Source of the DNA: Microbulbifer sp. Q7
Lineage (GTDB): Bacteria > Pseudomonadota > Gammaproteobacteria > Pseudomonadales > Cellvibrionaceae
Assembly (NCBI RefSeq): GCF_001639145.1
Contig: NZ_LROY01000002.1
Span: 1,148,501-1,212,500 of the forward strand
Reading direction: 5' to 3'
Length of the DNA stretch: 64,000 nucleotides
In this document: positions 60,907-64,000 of the stretch, in pieces
Numbering within the stretch: the first letter of the stretch is position 1
How the letters are laid out: every line of letters starts with the position of its first letter
Made by a program: the position numbers and the translations under genes
Notes under the pieces: generated by a model
Seen by the model: the letters and a program-made list of their open reading frames with translations, nothing else
Databases searched by the model: none
What the model was told of the DNA's origin: nothing

Positions 60907-61242
60907 ATGGCTGGAACCCCCGTCAACCACGACAAGCCCGCACCCCGTTTTAAATCGTTCCGGGAGTTCTATCCCTACTACCTCAACGAGCACCGCAACC
61001 TGACCTGTCGCCGGCTGCACTTTGTGGGTACCGCGCTGGTCATTGGACTGTTCATCACTGCGCTGGTCACACAAAACTGGAAACTGCTCGCCGCGTTGCC
61101 GGTTGCCGGTTACGGATTTGCCTGGGCGGGGCACTTCTTTTTCGAGCACAACCGCCCCGCCACCTTCAAGAACCCGCTCTACTCCCTGTGGGGAGACTTC
61201 GTCATGTTCAAGGATATGCTGCTCGGCAACATCCAGCGTTAA
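60907..61242 (+). CDS. Mpo1-like / DUF962 membrane protein
   Basis: 111 residues with two hydrophobic helices (about 40-55, 60-78). FYPYYLNEHRNLTCRRLHFVGT and WAGHFFFEHNRPATFKNPLYSLWGDF carry the conserved histidines of the YGL010w/Mpo1 family. Yeast Mpo1 is an iron-dependent dioxygenase for 2-hydroxy fatty acids; bacterial members are untested. Its last four bases overlap the convergent tyrR gene end. Confidence 0.88.
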   Translation: MAGTPVNHDKPAPRFKSFREFYPYYLNEHRNLTCRRLHFVGTALVIGLFITALVTQNWKLLAALPVAGYGFAWAGHFFFEHNRPATFKNPLYSLWGDFVMFKDMLLGNIQR

Positions 61243-62675
61243 TCGTCCGACGCTTCAGGCACCAGGCCGTACTTGCGCAACTTGTTGGCAATGGCGGTGT
61301 GGGAGACACCCAGCCGCCGGGCCAGGTCCCGGGTGGAGTGGCTCCCGCCACTGTGCGAGGCGAGCTGCTCCTGCAGAATCGAACGCTCCACCTTTTCCAT
61401 CTGCTGCTTCAGTGTCAGCCCTCGCCCCCATTCCTGCCAGGGCAAGATTTCACGCGTGCTGACGCTCGGCAAATCGCTCACCTCCAATACCGATGCACCG
61501 CGTGCCGCGGCATGGGCCGCGGCCGCCATCAGGCAGTCGCTCAAGCCTGACAGGTTTGTGGGCCAATCGCGCAGCATCAACGCTTCCCTGGCGCTGGCGG
61601 AAAGTTTGGCAGCAGTGTTTTCAAGCAATTTTTCCGCAAATCCGCCCAGCGCCGGGCGCATGGACCGGAGCGGCGGCAAACAAACGCACTGCGGTTCCAG
61701 TAGCTGCTGCAGAGGGACCACCAGGGTGTCGAGCGCATGTGCAGACAGCACCAGACGAGCGCGGATAGAACCTTTTAACAGGGCCTCCGCCAGTGCCTGC
61801 TGCGCGTGCATCGCAACGGTATCTGCGTCGTCCAGCAGCACCATGGTGTCACTGGACAGGCCCTTCACTTTCGCCAGCTGTGGTTCACCAAAGACCGCGC
61901 CGGAGAACACGCGCACCTGTCCCTGCTCCGCCAGCGGGCTGAGGTAGTAAGCCGCCCGCATGAACGTGGATTTGCCGGTTCCTCGCTCACCGCAGATCAA
62001 CAGCGGCTCCCGCAGTGGCGCCATCTGCTGCAGGCGCAAACAGCTCTCGCGGCGCTTGTCGAGGTCCCACAGTACCTGCGGCAATGGCACCGCTAGTTCC
62101 TGTGCCCCTTCACGCGGCTGCAGGGTGAGCACCGCACCGGCCAGGGACGCCACCGCGCCGGGTGCTTCCGCCAGCGCAATCGGTGACCAATCCAGAGTAA
62201 AGACCTGGCCACGGACGTTAACCGGAAATCCAAAGCGCGGCGCCGTAATCCCGCGCAGCAGTTCGGCCAGCTGAAGCTTCGGTAAAAACCGCTGCAGCGA
62301 CATACCGGCAACCTGGCTATGGCTGATGCCGAAGGCGCGCGCGGCGGCCTGGTTAGCCGCCACGATGCGCCCCTCACGATCCACCGACAGAACCGGCTCC
62401 TTTACATGGCGCAGCAGGGTATCCAGTTCAAAATGGCGGCGCTCCGAGGGAATCAGCTCGATACGCCGTACCTGACGCACGCCGCGCACCCGGTGCAGGG
62501 ACTTTTCAATGGCCTGGTACTGGGCCACCAGCAGGCCCGGCGCCGACAGATAGACCTTGTCTCCGCTGTCACCACCGATCTCACCGGACCGGACATTTAC
62601 CCGATAATCGGAGAATATTGACATTATTTCTTGCAATATACCCACGCGATCGGAACAGGTTATTTCGATTCTCAT
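61239..62675 (-). CDS. tyrR: TyrR/PhhR-type regulator of aromatic amino acid genes
   Basis: 478 residues: ACT domain (1-70), PAS domain (about 80-190), AAA+ domain (about 200-400) and a C-terminal HTH (448-470, RDLARRLGVSHTAIANKLRKYG) that is the TyrR/PhhR hallmark. The AAA+ domain keeps Walker A GERGTGKS (229-236), but Walker B is altered (MVLLDDAD), and no sigma54-contact GAFTGA loop is seen, consistent with a sigma70 regulator. It is divergent from phhA, a known PhhR target, and a perfect TyrR box lies 9 bp before its own start. Confidence 0.9.
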   Translation of the reverse strand: MRIEITCSDRVGILQEIMSIFSDYRVNVRSGEIGGDSGDKVYLSAPGLLVAQYQAIEKSLHRVRGVRQVRRIELIPSERRHFELDTLLRHVKEPVLSVDREGRIVAANQAAARAFGISHSQVAGMSLQRFLPKLQLAELLRGITAPRFGFPVNVRGQVFTLDWSPIALAEAPGAVASLAGAVLTLQPREGAQELAVPLPQVLWDLDKRRESCLRLQQMAPLREPLLICGERGTGKSTFMRAAYYLSPLAEQGQVRVFSGAVFGEPQLAKVKGLSSDTMVLLDDADTVAMHAQQALAEALLKGSIRARLVLSAHALDTLVVPLQQLLEPQCVCLPPLRSMRPALGGFAEKLLENTAAKLSASAREALMLRDWPTNLSGLSDCLMAAAAHAAARGASVLEVSDLPSVSTREILPWQEWGRGLTLKQQMEKVERSILQEQLASHSGGSHSTRDLARRLGVSHTAIANKLRKYGLVPEASDD

Positions 62676-62683
62676 GGCCCAAC

Positions 62684-62701
62684 TGTAAACATTAGTTTAC
62701 A
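62684..62701. promoter_or_regulatory. TyrR box (TGTAAA-N6-TTTACA)
   Basis: A perfect palindrome TGTAAA (62684-62689), six bases, TTTACA (62696-62701), identical to the E. coli TyrR consensus. It lies 9 bp upstream of the tyrR start codon and 141 bp before phhA, so it can repress tyrR and may help activate phhA. Seen directly; binding is inferred from the regulator next to it. Confidence 0.88.
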
Positions 62702-62842
62702 AAAAGTGTAGTCCGCGCACCGGCTTTAGCGCATTTTCAACACCCTCTCCCCTGCCCTCGCGGTCATCGGCTGTCTAAGAATAGAGAGACGATAACAACA
62801 GACGCAGCGGCAACCGACCGCGCGCACACTCAGGAGATCAGC

Positions 62843-63643
62843 ATGAGCAGTGGCAAAAAACCCAGCAAGTACGTTGCCCGGGAGCCAGACGCCAACGGCT
62901 TCATCGAGTACACGGCACTGGAGCACGACACCTGGCGGCAATTGATCGAGCGCCAGCTGACCGTGATTCCCGGCCGTGCGTGTGACGAGTACCTGCACGG
63001 ACTGGATCTGCTTGACCTGCCCCGCGACCGCATTCCCCAGCTGGCCGAGGTCAGCGACGTGCTGCGCCGCGAGACCGGCTGGGAATGCGCCCGAGTGCCC
63101 GCCCTGATTGGTTTCGAAACCTTTTTCCGCCTGCTGTCCGAGCGCAAGTTTCCGGTGGCCACCTTTATTCGCACCCCGGAAGAATTCGACTACCTGCAGG
63201 AACCGGATATTTTCCACGAGATCTTTGGCCACTGCGCCATGCTCACCAACCCGGCGTTTGCGAATTTCACGCAAAAATACGGCGAACTGGGCCTCAATGC
63301 CTCCCCCAAGGAGCGCGCGTACCTGGCGCGACTGTACTGGTTCACGGTGGAATTCGGCCTGATGAAGACCGACGACGGCCTGCGCATCTACGGCGGCGGC
63401 ATCCTGTCATCGCCCAAGGAAACCCTGTACGCACTGAGCGACGCCCCCGCGCGTGCCGACTTTGATGTGGTCGATGCTCTGCGCACTCCCTACCGCATCG
63501 ACATCGTACAACCCATCTACTATGTGCTGGACAGCCTGGAAACCCTGCAGCAGCTCACTGAGATCGACCTGATGGCGCGGGTGCACGAAGCGATGGCTGC
63601 AGGACTCTTCGAGCCGCTGTTCCCACCCAAGGAAGCCGCGTAA
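62843..63643 (+). CDS. phhA: Phenylalanine-4-hydroxylase
   Basis: 266 residues, the bacterial single-domain form. Converts phenylalanine to tyrosine with tetrahydrobiopterin and O2. The iron ligands are in place: His125 and His130 (DIFHEIFGHC) and Glu170 (YWFTVEFGLM). GVPALIGF and the YGGGILSS loop that holds pterin and substrate are conserved. GGAG-like AGGAGA lies before the ATG at 62843. A strong terminator follows. Usually next to phhB (dehydratase), which is absent here. Confidence 0.96.
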   Translation: MSSGKKPSKYVAREPDANGFIEYTALEHDTWRQLIERQLTVIPGRACDEYLHGLDLLDLPRDRIPQLAEVSDVLRRETGWECARVPALIGFETFFRLLSERKFPVATFIRTPEEFDYLQEPDIFHEIFGHCAMLTNPAFANFTQKYGELGLNASPKERAYLARLYWFTVEFGLMKTDDGLRIYGGGILSSPKETLYALSDAPARADFDVVDALRTPYRIDIVQPIYYVLDSLETLQQLTEIDLMARVHEAMAAGLFEPLFPPKEAA

Positions 63644-63681
63644 CGCTTCAGCACAATTTTCCAACAAATTCCTGTTGTTTG

Positions 63682-63704
63682 GCCGGGCATTGCCCGGCTT
63701 TTTT
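63682..63704 (+). terminator. Rho-independent terminator after phhA
   Basis: A 7-bp all-GC stem GCCGGGC / GCCCGGC (63682-63688 and 63692-63698) with loop ATT and a run of six T. It starts 38 bp after the phhA stop. The following 230 bp up to the Lrp-type gene hold no other coding signal. Confidence 0.95.
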
Positions 63705-63937
63705 GTATTTCCCGCCGGCCGCTCCGCAGCCTGAGAAAAATTCCACTACTGACACCCCGGAACTGAGATTATCGTTATCGGCAAGACAAGGGGCACAGCA
63801 AAGGGTTCTTCTGCAGGTAACTGACGTCGGATCTCGCTGAGCCCACCAAAACCACCGGGGTATTTTGTTGCTAAAGGCCGCTTTCTGAGCGCCCCGAATG
63901 AAACATGCCCCCGCGTTTTAGGGAGATATGTAGCACT

Positions 63938-64000
63938 ATGTCCTCACTCGACGCGATTGATCGACAACTTCTTGCCATCCTTCAATCTGATGTTAGTCTC
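63938..64000 (+). CDS. Lrp/AsnC-family regulator, N-terminal fragment (cut by window edge)
   Basis: The first 21 codons read MSSLDAIDRQLLAILQSDVSL, matching the N-terminal helix of Lrp/AsnC winged-helix regulators (usual pattern LDxxDRxIL..L..D). The rest lies beyond the window. A GGGAG stands about 12 nt upstream, a bit far. Lrp-type regulators near phhA are common and may respond to an aromatic or branched-chain amino acid. Confidence 0.75.
   Translation, partial: MSSLDAIDRQLLAILQSDVSL

Noticed and set aside
1-64000. Mobile elements, prophage, CRISPR arrays or defence islands
   Set aside because: No transposase, integrase, phage structural, Cas or typical defence gene is seen, and no regularly spaced repeat array occurs; the tRNA has no flanking integrase or duplicated 3' end that I can see.

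Overview
This window reads as chromosomal DNA of a GC-rich gammaproteobacterium. The yceD/maf and rluC/rne gene pairs, a complete TusDCB-TusE sulfur relay, RmuC, NfuA, HrpB, TrmA, a Pseudomonas-type CysI with DUF934, and a TyrR/PhhR-PhhA pair all point that way. A secreted PHB depolymerase, a DAB inorganic-carbon uptake pair and a Na+/solute symporter suggest a marine heterotroph; Microbulbifer or another Cellvibrionales-like genus is my best guess (inference, not tested). I see no phage, transposase, integrase or CRISPR array, and only one tRNA gene.

Layout. 1-6.8 kb: housekeeping RNA and envelope genes (yceD fragment, maf/yceF, a HAD phosphatase, rluC, a 774-bp leader region, rne, tRNA-Ser). 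7.2-14.1 kb: a tightly packed, partly overlapping four-gene operon (VTT membrane protein, six-hairpin glycosidase-like protein, GT4 glycosyltransferase, and a membrane-associated phosphodiesterase fused to an EEP phosphatase). This is the strongest candidate here for an undescribed system and may remodel membrane glycolipids. 14.1-18.5 kb: periplasmic tyrosine-phosphatase-like protein, yccA, tusDCB-tusE, yjbQ, trmA. 18.5-21.3 kb: rmuC, AEC permease and DUF2489 on the minus strand. 21.4-28.4 kb: murI and an AddB/AddA-like nuclease-helicase pair. 28.7-35 kb: DAHP synthase, then a NhaR-like LysR regulator, a palindrome-rich promoter, and dabB-dabA for CO2/bicarbonate accumulation.

35-43.6 kb is the most accessory part: a multidomain PHB depolymerase, small membrane proteins (DUF2269, DoxX-like), a pair of diverged secreted paralogues sharing four cysteines, a SnoaL-like protein, a DUF6632 protein, an SSS symporter and thiopurine methyltransferase. 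43.8-54.9 kb: hrpB, nfuA, a DJ-1/PfpI protein, metH with an unusual short-repeat leader, DUF2970, a 44-residue membrane protein, cysI and DUF934. 55-60.7 kb: an MscS channel, then a minus-strand CstA / CC-tailed small protein / ArsA-like ATPase module and a class III CoA-transferase. 60.9-64 kb: a Mpo1-like DUF962 protein, a TyrR-type regulator with a degenerate ATPase domain and a perfect TyrR box at its own start, phhA, and the beginning of an Lrp/AsnC regulator.

Shared themes are sulfur flow (CysI assimilates sulfite, MetH makes methionine, Tus carries sulfur to tRNA, NfuA handles Fe-S), aromatic amino acids (DAHP synthase, TyrR, PhhA), RNA processing and modification (RNase E, RluC, TrmA, HrpB), and carbon acquisition (DAB, CstA, PHB depolymerase).
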